Assembly (NCBI RefSeq): GCF_026016465.1
Contig: NZ_CP100390.1
Span: forward strand, 3,848,501 to 3,912,500
DNA length: 64,000 bases
Direction: 5' to 3'
DNA from: Alkalimarinus alittae
GTDB taxonomy: Bacteria; Pseudomonadota; Gammaproteobacteria; Pseudomonadales; Oleiphilaceae
Shown: positions 1 to 8,487 of the stretch, one piece after another
Layout: each line of letters starts with the position of its first letter
How positions within the stretch are numbered: the first letter of the stretch is position 1
Notes under the pieces: generated by a model
The model's database searches: none
Seen by the model: only the letters and a program-made list of their open reading frames with translations
Told to the model about the DNA's origin: nothing
Position numbers and translations under genes: made by a program

Positions 1-428
1 AATGCCTCAATCGTATCTTCGGGCATGACCTGTGCTTCATCAATCACTAACACCACACGCTTTTGCTCAGTGGCTAACTCAATCAATTTTATATTGATCT
101 GCTTCAGCACATGATGGCCGCCTAAGGCCAGGTCGACAGCCACGTCCAACTCTTCAGCAACGGCAAGATAAAGGCCTTCTGGAGATAAGCCTGGATTAGG
201 TATGTAAGCGGTTACATACTCATCACCTAACGCATTCAAAAGCTTTCTACAAATTAATGTTTTACCTGTACCTACTTCGCCCGATATTTTAATGAACCCT
301 TCTCGGTTTTTGAGTGCGACCAGTAATAACTCTAATGCTTGCTGGTGTGTTTCTGAATTAAGATAGAAATGAGTATTGGGAGTCAGTGAAAATGGCAACT
401 CCCGCAGCCCGAAATAGCACTCATACAT
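1..428 (-). CDS. mshM: MshM, MSHA pilus AAA+ ATPase (partial)
   Basis: ExeA/GspA-type AAA+ ATPase of the MSHA type IV pilus system, expected at the inner membrane in assembly of the secretin or pilus machine. Only the first 142 codons are present; the gene runs off the left edge. The Walker A motif GEVGTGKT is at residues 50-57 and the Walker B stretch VVLVIDEAQ at 125-133. The opening MYECYFGLRELPFSLTPN is typical of MshM/ExeA proteins. It starts with ATG 29 bases after the mshL stop, so it is probably co-transcribed as the distal gene seen here. The family assignment is firm; the exact assembly role is inferred from the neighbours. Confidence 0.88.
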   Translation of the reverse strand, partial: MYECYFGLRELPFSLTPNTHFYLNSETHQQALELLLVALKNREGFIKISGEVGTGKTLICRKLLNALGDEYVTAYIPNPGLSPEGLYLAVAEELDVAVDLALGGHHVLKQINIKLIELATEQKRVVLVIDEAQVMPEDTIEA

Positions 429-456
429 AATAGAATATCTCTTTCCCTACAGTCAC

Positions 457-2187
457 TTAAAAAGAGGGAGGTATAGGGGATGCAAGAATATCTCTAAACT
501 CGCCAAAACGTTTTCGACTATCACGAATTTGCTCTTCATAAACACGGTCACTTGAAATAATTGGCCTTAGAAGAATCACTAATTCGCTTTTTTTCTGTTG
601 ATAACGCTTTTGTTTAAACAGCTCACCGAGTAATGGAATATCGCCCAATATAGGGACAGATGAATTCGTTTCTCGACTGATATTTTGAATCAGCCCACCA
701 ATAACCACAATCTGACCATTTCTCGCTTTAATAACACTATCAGTTTCACGGATGGTACTTAGAGCCAATGGCAGCACTACATCTCTATCACCTAAAGAAA
801 CAACCTTCTGTTGATCTTTTACTTCGCTGATGGTTGGGTGCACATGAAGAATAATACTTCCCTCTTCACTTATTTGAGGTGTTACATCTAATGCAATACC
901 TGAAAAGAAAGGGGTTAATGTCACATCTGTGGACGTGCTATCACTGCTACTACCACTGTTACCGTTATCTTCATCTATATCGATATCCGTCACGAAAAAC
1001 TCATCGGTACCAACCTTTATCACCGCTTTCTGGTTATTAACCGTCGAGATTCTTGGACTAGAAAGGACCTGAACACTGCCTTGCGTGCCTAATAGCTGCA
1101 TAAACCCACTAAAATCACCCACCTTAAGGGTTGCGGTAAAAACACCACCGAGCTCTTCACTAGAAATCAATTCAGATATCATGTTTCCGCCCACTAGCTT
1201 CTTTGGTAGTCCATCTGCACCTACCGAACCACTGGTTTCAACTGCCGTCCAGTCAATGCCTTGCTGATAACCTTCGTTTAGCTCAACCTCAAGAATTTTT
1301 GCTTCTAGCACCACCTGCCTTTGCATGATAAGTTCAGTTTGGCGCAAATAGTTTTCTACTGATTTTAGCTCTTCAGGCATAGCCCTGACGACAATGACAC
1401 CCGCATTAGGGGTCGCTACAACCCGTTGACCTTGGCCGTCGCCGGTAATTAATAACAGTGTATCGCTAAGCTGCGCCCAAAAGTCACTTTCAGTAGTCGT
1501 ACTAATACGGGTACCAATAACTTTATCTGACGATGTACTAGCACTCGCTGAGCTATTACCGTTACTGCTGTCACCATTATTACTGCCTTCTGAAATACTA
1601 CCTGAGCTGACCCGAGTTTCTGACCCCCCCATGCGCTTTACATTAAGATAGTTAATCTGAAATACTTGCGTCTTTAAGCCGCCTGGCATGATGCGATAAA
1701 AGTCTCCGCTCTCTTGAAAGTCGAAGCCGTACAATTCTTTTGTGAAAGTCATCACCTGCGGGACGGTGACATTACTTAACTCCAGACTAATTTTACCCTC
1801 AACGTCTGGGTGAACCATTACATTATACTTAGTTCCCTTTACCAAACTTCTAAAAAACTCTTTTGCATCGACACCCTTTACGGCTATATCAAACCGCTTA
1901 TCTTGCTGAGTTTTGATAGCCGAGGCCGCCATTGATGGAAGTAATGCGTTTGCCACATTACTGGGTAGCTGTGCCGGAATTTTTTTGTCATATTGAGCGA
2001 TATCCTCATCAAGACCCTGAGTTAGCTCATCAACACTATCTGTCGACACACTACGATTTGATTGCAACAATCCATTACTGGAGCAACCCGTTAGTAGCCC
2101 GAACAACACAATCAATCCCAAGCTCACCGAACGCTTGGTTAAATCTGTCTTGGCAATAGGGCCAACTGTTATAACCTTAAAAGACAT
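457..2187 (-). CDS. mshL: MshL, MSHA pilus outer-membrane secretin
   Basis: Secretin forming the outer-membrane channel for the MSHA pilus. The 576-residue product begins with a lipoprotein signal whose lipobox LTGC puts the lipidated Cys at 35. A short STN/N0-like domain follows (about 95-150), then N1-type secretin repeats, and the C-terminal secretin domain with the conserved VPILGDIPLLGELF stretch near 530. Two low-complexity Ser/Asn/Gly-rich insertions are visible, at about 195-225 and 400-425; such loops are common in secretins but vary between species. An SD (GGAG) precedes the ATG by 6 bases. It lies 12 bases after mshK and 28 before mshM. Confidence 0.93.
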   Translation of the reverse strand: MSFKVITVGPIAKTDLTKRSVSLGLIVLFGLLTGCSSNGLLQSNRSVSTDSVDELTQGLDEDIAQYDKKIPAQLPSNVANALLPSMAASAIKTQQDKRFDIAVKGVDAKEFFRSLVKGTKYNVMVHPDVEGKISLELSNVTVPQVMTFTKELYGFDFQESGDFYRIMPGGLKTQVFQINYLNVKRMGGSETRVSSGSISEGSNNGDSSNGNSSASASTSSDKVIGTRISTTTESDFWAQLSDTLLLITGDGQGQRVVATPNAGVIVVRAMPEELKSVENYLRQTELIMQRQVVLEAKILEVELNEGYQQGIDWTAVETSGSVGADGLPKKLVGGNMISELISSEELGGVFTATLKVGDFSGFMQLLGTQGSVQVLSSPRISTVNNQKAVIKVGTDEFFVTDIDIDEDNGNSGSSSDSTSTDVTLTPFFSGIALDVTPQISEEGSIILHVHPTISEVKDQQKVVSLGDRDVVLPLALSTIRETDSVIKARNGQIVVIGGLIQNISRETNSSVPILGDIPLLGELFKQKRYQQKKSELVILLRPIISSDRVYEEQIRDSRKRFGEFRDILASPIPPSF

Positions 2188-2199
2188 AACTACTCCACC

Positions 2200-2568
2200 T
2201 TACCGTGTGCGCTTAATAGACGCAGGCTGTTTCCAGCGCAACACTTTTGATCCGTATTCTGTTGACAAAAGAACAGAATCCTCTGATATTTTAATGACCT
2301 TAGCACCGTTTACACGGTCACCTTCAACCACTGACACGCCGTTAATAATTGCCTGCTTTCTATCATTCGCAAAGAGCAGATAATTTAGCTTATAGGCTTT
2401 CTCAACTTTATTTTCTCTTTTGGGTGTAGCCCATTTAGCCGGCTGCGTTGGGTCTTTTAACACATCACCGTTTGACAGCGTCATGGTGCTCGCAACGCCC
2501 GCGGGGCTTGCAAAAACAGCAACATACAAGACCACCTGCAAACGTCGACCTATTCGTTTAAACACCAA
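2200..2568 (-). CDS. mshK: MshK-like MSHA biogenesis protein
   Basis: Small MSHA biogenesis protein, probably periplasmic, analogous to PilP/GspC-type connector proteins. It has a basic N-terminus and hydrophobic segment (VVLYVAVFASPAGVAS), then the diagnostic DPTQP motif, then a short beta-rich domain (YLLFANDRKQAIINGVSVVEGDRV) resembling a clamp domain that contacts the secretin. The frame opens at TTG 2583, but GAGG in the mshJ 3' end is better placed for TTG at 2568 or GTG at 2565. The 5' end overlaps mshJ, which suggests translational coupling. Assignment rests on the DPTxP motif and position; sequence conservation in this family is low. Confidence 0.75.
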   Translation of the reverse strand: MVFKRIGRRLQVVLYVAVFASPAGVASTMTLSNGDVLKDPTQPAKWATPKRENKVEKAYKLNYLLFANDRKQAIINGVSVVEGDRVNGAKVIKISEDSVLLSTEYGSKVLRWKQPASIKRTR

Positions 2569-3211
2569 TCCAGTCCTCTTCAAGGCTAAGCGTTCTAATT
2601 CTGACAGTCACTTTGGCTTTAGGGTAATTTACCACTTCATAATTCATCATTTGCCAATTAAACCCTTTTAACTGTTCAAGACGTTTAATGTATTCAAGTA
2701 CATCAAAGTATCGCCCATCAACCACTAATTCCATGCTATGAGAAAACAGTGCAGTGCCTTCTTTCTCTTCTGACTCATCCACTAAATTAAAAGGCTTTAC
2801 CGGTAAGTTTCTAAGACTAATAAGTTTTAAATCTTTTTCATCAATTAATAACGACCTTAGTAAATCGGCCATCTTTTCGGGTGCCACTAAGCCGCTCAAT
2901 TGCTCTTCAATTTCGATTTTAGTTTTTTCTAATTGTTGCTCTAGACCTTTGCGCTGAGCTAGCAACTCTCTGTTAGGGTCTTCAGCTAACTGCAAGTCGA
3001 GAAGTGTAACCTGATGCGATAGTTCAGTTTGTTGTTGATCCATTGATCGCATCGCATTTGAGGCATTTTTATACCGCTCTTGTAACGGGAAAAAGAAGAA
3101 CTGCCCCCATAAGAATAAAATCCCGACAGCAAGGGTCGCCAACAGAATCACTCGCTCACGAACCGTTAACGCTTCAGCTTTAGAAGATAGCATTTTCCAT
3201 TGTTCTTTCAT
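2558..3211 (-). CDS. mshJ: MshJ, PilO/GspM-like inner-membrane protein
   Basis: Bitopic inner-membrane protein of 217 residues in the MSHA assembly platform, equivalent to PilO or GspM. There is a short cytoplasmic N-terminus, one membrane helix around 22-43 (ILLATLAVGILFLWGQFFFFP), a long predicted coiled coil (about 55-120) rich in Glu, Gln and Leu, and a C-terminal ferredoxin-like periplasmic domain. The start codon overlaps the stop of the PilN-like gene (ATGA), and the 3' end overlaps mshK. This tight packing indicates one operon. Confidence 0.82.
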   Translation of the reverse strand: MKEQWKMLSSKAEALTVRERVILLATLAVGILFLWGQFFFFPLQERYKNASNAMRSMDQQQTELSHQVTLLDLQLAEDPNRELLAQRKGLEQQLEKTKIEIEEQLSGLVAPEKMADLLRSLLIDEKDLKLISLRNLPVKPFNLVDESEEKEGTALFSHSMELVVDGRYFDVLEYIKRLEQLKGFNWQMMNYEVVNYPKAKVTVRIRTLSLEEDWIGV

Positions 3212-3819
3212 GGCGCCTCTCCTTCACTAAAAAATGAGGATGAGAGAGTGAAGTGCAACATTTTAGTTTGATCATCGTCGGTCATTAGCTGAAACAAGTC
3301 GAAAGATCGGCCTAATAATAAAGGCTCTCCTCTCAACATCTGAATATAATGAGGAACCGCATCAGCCTGTAGCGTTTTACCTTGCAAGCCGACCGTCCTA
3401 CCGCCATTATCGAAGCGGATTCGCGTCAGCCATAGCTGATCAACACGCTGTCGAGCAAGCCCTGTTAGCAAATCAGAAAATGGATATGGGTTAGCAGTTA
3501 CCACTGAACCTAGTTTTGACAAAAGTTCCTTTCTAGCCATCACTTGTTGGTTAAGTTTATGGTTAAGGGTAATTAACGACTCATCTTTCTGCATCCCCTT
3601 TAACGTTTCTTCTTTCGTCAACACCTGCCGTTGAAGCTGTTCAAAGCTACTTTTTTTAGCAGGCACTTGAGCCTCAAGTTCAGACAATTCGGCACGATAA
3701 AAGAAAAATATAATAATTAGGATAGCGAGCAGAACCGAAAGCCCTGCAACCATTTGAGATAAGGGTAAAACAACCTGTTTCGGCTTTAGCTCTTGAGTAT
3801 ATAAATTTATTTGCTGCAT
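3208..3819 (-). CDS. PilN-like MSHA assembly protein (MshI2 type)
   Basis: 203-residue bitopic membrane protein with the PilN-type opening MQQINLYTQELKPKQ, one membrane helix at about 22-42 (MVAGLSVLLAILIIIFFFY), a coiled coil (45-95) and a C-terminal fimbrial-assembly domain. In type IVa systems the N-terminal INLY motif of PilN docks into the actin-like protein PilM; here the partner would be MshI, whose stop overlaps this ATG by one base (TGATG). Some genomes label this gene mshI2 or mshI1. Function is by family and position. Confidence 0.82.
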   Translation of the reverse strand: MQQINLYTQELKPKQVVLPLSQMVAGLSVLLAILIIIFFFYRAELSELEAQVPAKKSSFEQLQRQVLTKEETLKGMQKDESLITLNHKLNQQVMARKELLSKLGSVVTANPYPFSDLLTGLARQRVDQLWLTRIRFDNGGRTVGLQGKTLQADAVPHYIQMLRGEPLLLGRSFDLFQLMTDDDQTKMLHFTLSSSFFSEGEAP

Positions 3820-4742
3820 CAGGACTCACTCTCCCTCAGCGCAGCACCTATAGCAGCAAAGCTATCAATGACTGTATCGCTAGCCCCGTTTTCGTCTACA
3901 AAAATAGGCGCCACATCTAAGTTACCAACCCGAATAGACACGTTTTGACTCAGCATGTTCGCTAACGGGAATGAAGCATCAGGGCCGACAAGGAGCAATT
4001 CTTTAGGAGGAACCTGACCCATTTGGCTTTCATAGTAATCTAATGAGCGCTGAACCTCTAAGGCTAGGTGCTGAATAGTAGACTCCTGAGTCTCCGAGTT
4101 TTTAAGCGCATCCAGTGAGAAGTCAAAGCGTCGTGAAAAGTAAACTGTATCCCCTTTCGTAACGAGTATCATTCCAAACCCTGGTCGCATAAAGAGTAAG
4201 GCCAACCCATTACCTGTCGAATCATAGCGCATCGATACATTTCGAAGTGATAATTCAGTAATGTCAATACTTTGAAGATCTAGCCCCACATCATTAATGA
4301 GCCTGATGTTTTCGTGTAGTAATACCTTTCGAGCACTGACTACATTTACCAAACTACCTCGTCCCCGCGTTGCATCTTCAGGAAAATCAAATACATCCGT
4401 TATTGCATCTGCGAGAGGGTAATCTATAAGATCTTTTACTTTCCAGCGAATAGCCTCAGTAAGCTCGTTGTCCGCTACGGGCGGCTTATCGGTCTGGAAT
4501 ATTTGGTATTGGTCGGAAGACAGCACGAGGTTACAAGGAAGCCCTTTAAGCGCATGCTCATCAATTAACCCTGAGAGCGCATCTTTACGCTGTGCAGCTT
4601 TACAAGAAATAAAATCCTGAAACACTATTTGTAGAGGGGCATTTCCATCACCTTTTATAGATTTTGCGATGGATATCCCGTCAGAGCGCACTTCTACGCC
4701 CACCAACCCTAGCTTAGCCTTTCTCTTAAACAGCGAAATCAG
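3819..4742 (-). CDS. mshI: MshI, PilM-like actin-fold protein
   Basis: Cytoplasmic PilM/GspL-like protein of the MSHA platform, with an actin-like fold that binds the PilN-like partner. The first in-frame standard start is TTG at 4706, but in-frame coding similarity continues upstream as LISLFKRKAKLGLVGVEV, matching the usual basic MshI beginning. The frame is open to a TAA at 4773-4775 and a GGGGAG SD lies just before a CTG (4740-4742). The start is therefore probably this CTG or the next ATT codon. The body (WKVKDLIDYPLADAITDVFDFP) is typical of the family. It is the first msh gene here; mshH is not seen between it and the regulator upstream. Confidence 0.8.
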   Translation of the reverse strand: MISLFKRKAKLGLVGVEVRSDGISIAKSIKGDGNAPLQIVFQDFISCKAAQRKDALSGLIDEHALKGLPCNLVLSSDQYQIFQTDKPPVADNELTEAIRWKVKDLIDYPLADAITDVFDFPEDATRGRGSLVNVVSARKVLLHENIRLINDVGLDLQSIDITELSLRNVSMRYDSTGNGLALLFMRPGFGMILVTKGDTVYFSRRFDFSLDALKNSETQESTIQHLALEVQRSLDYYESQMGQVPPKELLLVGPDASFPLANMLSQNVSIRVGNLDVAPIFVDENGASDTVIDSFAAIGAALRESES

Positions 4743-4871
4743 AACGAAATCTCCCCAAATAGGACCTACTCTTTATAATTACAATTAGAATAGTCCAGTA
4801 ACTGCCTGTTTGCCAATTCATTATCAATGAGCAATTGTAAAATAATGTCGATAAAAACACACTCACAACGG

Positions 4872-5387
4872 TTATGCCTTATCGGTATACACTCCGCGTG
4901 AATCTGGCGTTGCTGCAGAGCGATCTAACAAGCCAACATCTAACACAGGGGAAGCATCAATATGCTGTGCATCCATCATTTGAGCGACTCGCTGCAAGCT
5001 TGAGATAATCATTGTTTTTTCCCAGTCTTGAAGATCATTAAACTGCCGCGCAAATTGATCTTGCAAAGGCGCAGGCGCTGTCTTTAACGTTTCATAAGCC
5101 GCTTCAGTCAGGTAAGCGTGCACCTTTCGCTTATCGGTCTTTGACCGTTCTCTATAAACCAACTTGCGTTTCTCAAGCCTGTCAAGAATAGTGGTGACGG
5201 TCGCCTGACTAAGACTGATATCATTCGCAAGCTCTCCGATCGTCACCTCACCCTTATCTCTAATTGCCAAAAGTAACAAAATTTGCGGCGCCGTTAACCC
5301 TGTTGTTTTTGCCAAATGCTTCGAGTGTAGGTCGGTCGCCCTAATTACTCGCCGTAAGGCCACTAGAACCTGATCTACATGATCCAA
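4872..5387 (-). CDS. ectR: MarR-type regulator, EctR-like
   Basis: Winged-helix MarR-family regulator, divergent from ectA and therefore the likely repressor of ectoine synthesis, as EctR1 is in methylotrophs. The winged helix-turn-helix spans about residues 33-100, with recognition helix SLSQATVTTILDRLEKRKL and wing residues RERSKTDKRKVHAYLT; flanking helices would form the dimer interface. A GTG at 5393 abuts the AAGGGGG ribosome-binding sequence with no spacing, so TTG at 5385-5387 (MDHVDQVLVALRR), five to six bases beyond it, is the better start. The acidic C-terminal extension (about 150-171) is not a standard MarR element. The regulatory link is inferred from orientation and family precedent. 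Confidence 0.82.
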   Translation of the reverse strand: MDHVDQVLVALRRVIRATDLHSKHLAKTTGLTAPQILLLLAIRDKGEVTIGELANDISLSQATVTTILDRLEKRKLVYRERSKTDKRKVHAYLTEAAYETLKTAPAPLQDQFARQFNDLQDWEKTMIISSLQRVAQMMDAQHIDASPVLDVGLLDRSAATPDSRGVYTDKA

Positions 5388-5409
5388 AACCACCCCCTTT
5401 TTAAAGTGC

Positions 5410-5439
5410 TAAATAGCTAAAGTATAGCGACCCTGTCAA
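5410..5439 (-). promoter_or_regulatory. Candidate ectR promoter
   Basis: On the minus strand a perfect TTGACA (5434-5439) is followed after 18 bases by TATTTA (5410-5415), upstream of the regulator gene. Two CTAA words (5409-5412 and 5417-5420) overlap and flank the -10 element, which would permit autoregulation. This is a consensus match only. Confidence 0.45.
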
Positions 5440-5485
5440 TAGAAGTCCTTCCAATTCAGCCCCATTAATAGAAATATTTTTTTGT

Positions 5486-5597
5486 TTAGTGTACTATGTT
5501 TAGACATCTAAGCATTTTAATCAACAAAAAGCCTGATATTTTTTCTTTTACGGCTATTTAATTACGATTAACGTACACACATTACTTAGACTACTAA
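5486..5597. promoter_or_regulatory. TTAG-N4-CTAA palindromes, candidate EctR operators
   Basis: Three related inverted repeats lie in the ectR-ectA intergenic region: TTAGtgtaCTAt at 5486-5497 (one mismatch), TTAGacatCTAA at 5500-5511 and TTAGactaCTAA at 5586-5597. The first two are adjacent, 14 bases centre to centre; the third sits closer to ectA. Size and symmetry suit a MarR-type dimer. No classical -35/-10 pair for ectA was recognised between them. Confidence 0.5.
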
Positions 5598-5603
5598 TTT
5601 ATA

Positions 5604-5620
5604 TTTCGTTATAAACGAAA
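5604..5620 (+). repeat. Perfect 7-bp inverted repeat before ectA
   Basis: TTTCGTT-ata-AACGAAA is an exact 7-bp inverted repeat with a 3-base spacer. Its right arm runs into the AAAGG ribosome-binding sequence of ectA. It could be a protein-binding palindrome or an mRNA hairpin partly covering the SD. Confidence 0.5.
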
Positions 5621-5632
5621 GGTTTTATATTA

Positions 5633-6130
5633 ATGCAAAATATTATACTGCACCCACCAGAAGACACTGATGGCAGTGCTGTTTCAGCACTTATAGAAAG
5701 GTGCCCTCCTTTAGATACCAATTCGCGATACTGCAACCTTTTACAGTGTAGCCACTTTGGCAATACATCTGTGATCGCGAAAGCTGACGGTAAAACAGTC
5801 GGATTTGTTTCAGGCTACATATTGCCTCAAGCAAATAACACACTATTCATTTGGCAAGTTGCTGTCGATAGCGCTGCACGAGGCACTGGACTTGCTCAAA
5901 AGATGATACGCAACATCGTTGAACGCGATGTTTGCGCTAATGTTTCTCACATTGAAACAACCATCACCAATGACAATAACGCCTCTTGGGCATTATTCGA
6001 ACGCATTGCAAAGCACTACAACGCGCCACTTATTCGCTCAGTCATGTTCGATCGTACCGATCATTTTGCGGGTGCTCATGACACCGAAATGCTGGCCAGG
6101 ATAGGTCCTCTTAAAAAGGCCGATGTTTAA
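5633..6130 (+). CDS. ectA: L-2,4-diaminobutyrate N-acetyltransferase EctA
   Basis: GNAT-family enzyme transferring acetyl from acetyl-CoA to L-2,4-diaminobutyrate, giving N-gamma-acetyl-diaminobutyrate, the second of the three dedicated steps to ectoine. The 165-residue length is usual for EctA. The N-terminal LHPPEDTDGSAVSALIERCP and NSRYCNLLQC stretches are hallmarks, and the acetyl-CoA binding loop ARGTGLA is at 82-88. An AAAGG precedes the ATG by ten bases. First gene of the ectABC-ask operon, 43 bases before ectB. Probably induced by osmotic stress through the upstream palindrome region. Confidence 0.96.
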   Translation: MQNIILHPPEDTDGSAVSALIERCPPLDTNSRYCNLLQCSHFGNTSVIAKADGKTVGFVSGYILPQANNTLFIWQVAVDSAARGTGLAQKMIRNIVERDVCANVSHIETTITNDNNASWALFERIAKHYNAPLIRSVMFDRTDHFAGAHDTEMLARIGPLKKADV

Positions 6131-6164
6131 CCCTTGCCTATCCACCCCGATCAAATCACTCTAA

Positions 6165-7481
<1,317 letters not shown>

Positions 7482-7526
7482 AACGCATTTAGCGTACATT
7501 GATAATGTGTTGATTAAGGAACGTTT

Positions 7527-7982
7527 ATGAATTTCATACGAACAAATCACGCTGTTCAATGTGTCAGAACTCGTCAAGTAGATGGCCGCGAAGTGTCTGA
7601 AGTTGTTGTCAGTTTCGATGAGCAACTTAACACTATCGCGCCCCATGTCTCAGCCTTGCTGTCAACAGAGGAAGTTAATCAGCTGGGCGCATGGCTAGAA
7701 GAGCGAGCGCGCCTGCAGCATGAACTGAAAGACAAGCCTCTAGGTATAACTGTTTTAGAGGCTTTACCGGGTTTATTACAAGAGGCAACCGATGCTGTAC
7801 GCCTTTTGGACACCCTGGATAGCTCTCTGCACAATCAGATAGAAGATAGCCTGCGCCTTTTTCGCTCCACACTTGATGACGCACTTCATACAAACCATAC
7901 GAATGAACAAAATGAGTTTGATTCTATGCAAGACGAAGAAGTGCTAAAAGAGCAGCTAACCTCAATTAAAAGTAAAGTATAG
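7527..7982 (+). CDS. Unrecognised small protein inside the ect operon
   Basis: A 151-residue soluble protein I do not recognise, lying between ectB and ectC in the same direction, with its own AAGGA ribosome-binding sequence seven bases before the ATG. It has no signal peptide, membrane segment or Cys motif. The N-terminal third looks beta-rich (VQCVRTRQVDGREVSEVVVS), the middle is helical (residues 50-125), and the C-terminus is charged and acidic. Spacings of 45 bases to ectB and 43 to ectC argue for co-transcription. A link to ectoine synthesis or osmotic response is inference from position only. Confidence 0.8.
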   Translation: MNFIRTNHAVQCVRTRQVDGREVSEVVVSFDEQLNTIAPHVSALLSTEEVNQLGAWLEERARLQHELKDKPLGITVLEALPGLLQEATDAVRLLDTLDSSLHNQIEDSLRLFRSTLDDALHTNHTNEQNEFDSMQDEEVLKEQLTSIKSKV

Positions 7983-8025
7983 ACGCATCGCTATACCAAC
8001 TTAACAACTTGGAGATCCGAGCAAC

Positions 8026-8412
8026 ATGATCGTTAGAGAACTAAACGAAGCAAACAATTCAGATAGACGCGTCGTATCACCTGATGGCAACTGGGAAAGC
8101 ACACGCCTTCTATTAAAAGAAGACAAGATGGGCTTTTCATTTCATATCACCACAATATACAAGGGTGCTGATTTTAGAATGCATTATCAGAATCACCTTG
8201 AGTCAGTCTATTGCATGTCAGGAACGGGTGAAATAGTAAACCTAGAAGACAACAAAGTTCACCCAATTAAAGAAGGTACACTCTATATTCTCGACAAGCA
8301 TGATCAACACATCCTCCGCGCTCATACTGAAATGAAAATGGCCTGCGTCTTTAACCCGCCATTAACCGGTAAAGAAGTGCATAACAAAGAAGGCGCCTAC
8401 GAACTAGTGTAA
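8026..8412 (+). CDS. ectC: L-ectoine synthase EctC
   Basis: Cupin-fold, metal-dependent enzyme closing the tetrahydropyrimidine ring of N-gamma-acetyl-diaminobutyrate to give ectoine. The 128 residues begin with the family signature [16 protein letters not shown]. The cupin region contains [16 protein letters not shown] and later [15 protein letters not shown], which hold the Glu, Tyr and His residues expected to bind iron. GGAG precedes the ATG. No ectD (ectoine hydroxylase) follows, so hydroxyectoine is not made from this locus. Confidence 0.97.
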   Translation: MIVRELNEANNSDRRVVSPDGNWESTRLLLKEDKMGFSFHITTIYKGADFRMHYQNHLESVYCMSGTGEIVNLEDNKVHPIKEGTLYILDKHDQHILRAHTEMKMACVFNPPLTGKEVHNKEGAYELV

Positions 8413-8487
8413 ATACACTACGCGGCCGAAAGAGACTCTCCATAGGTATATTTTATGGAGCAACCAACCATCTTAAAAGAGGAAAAA

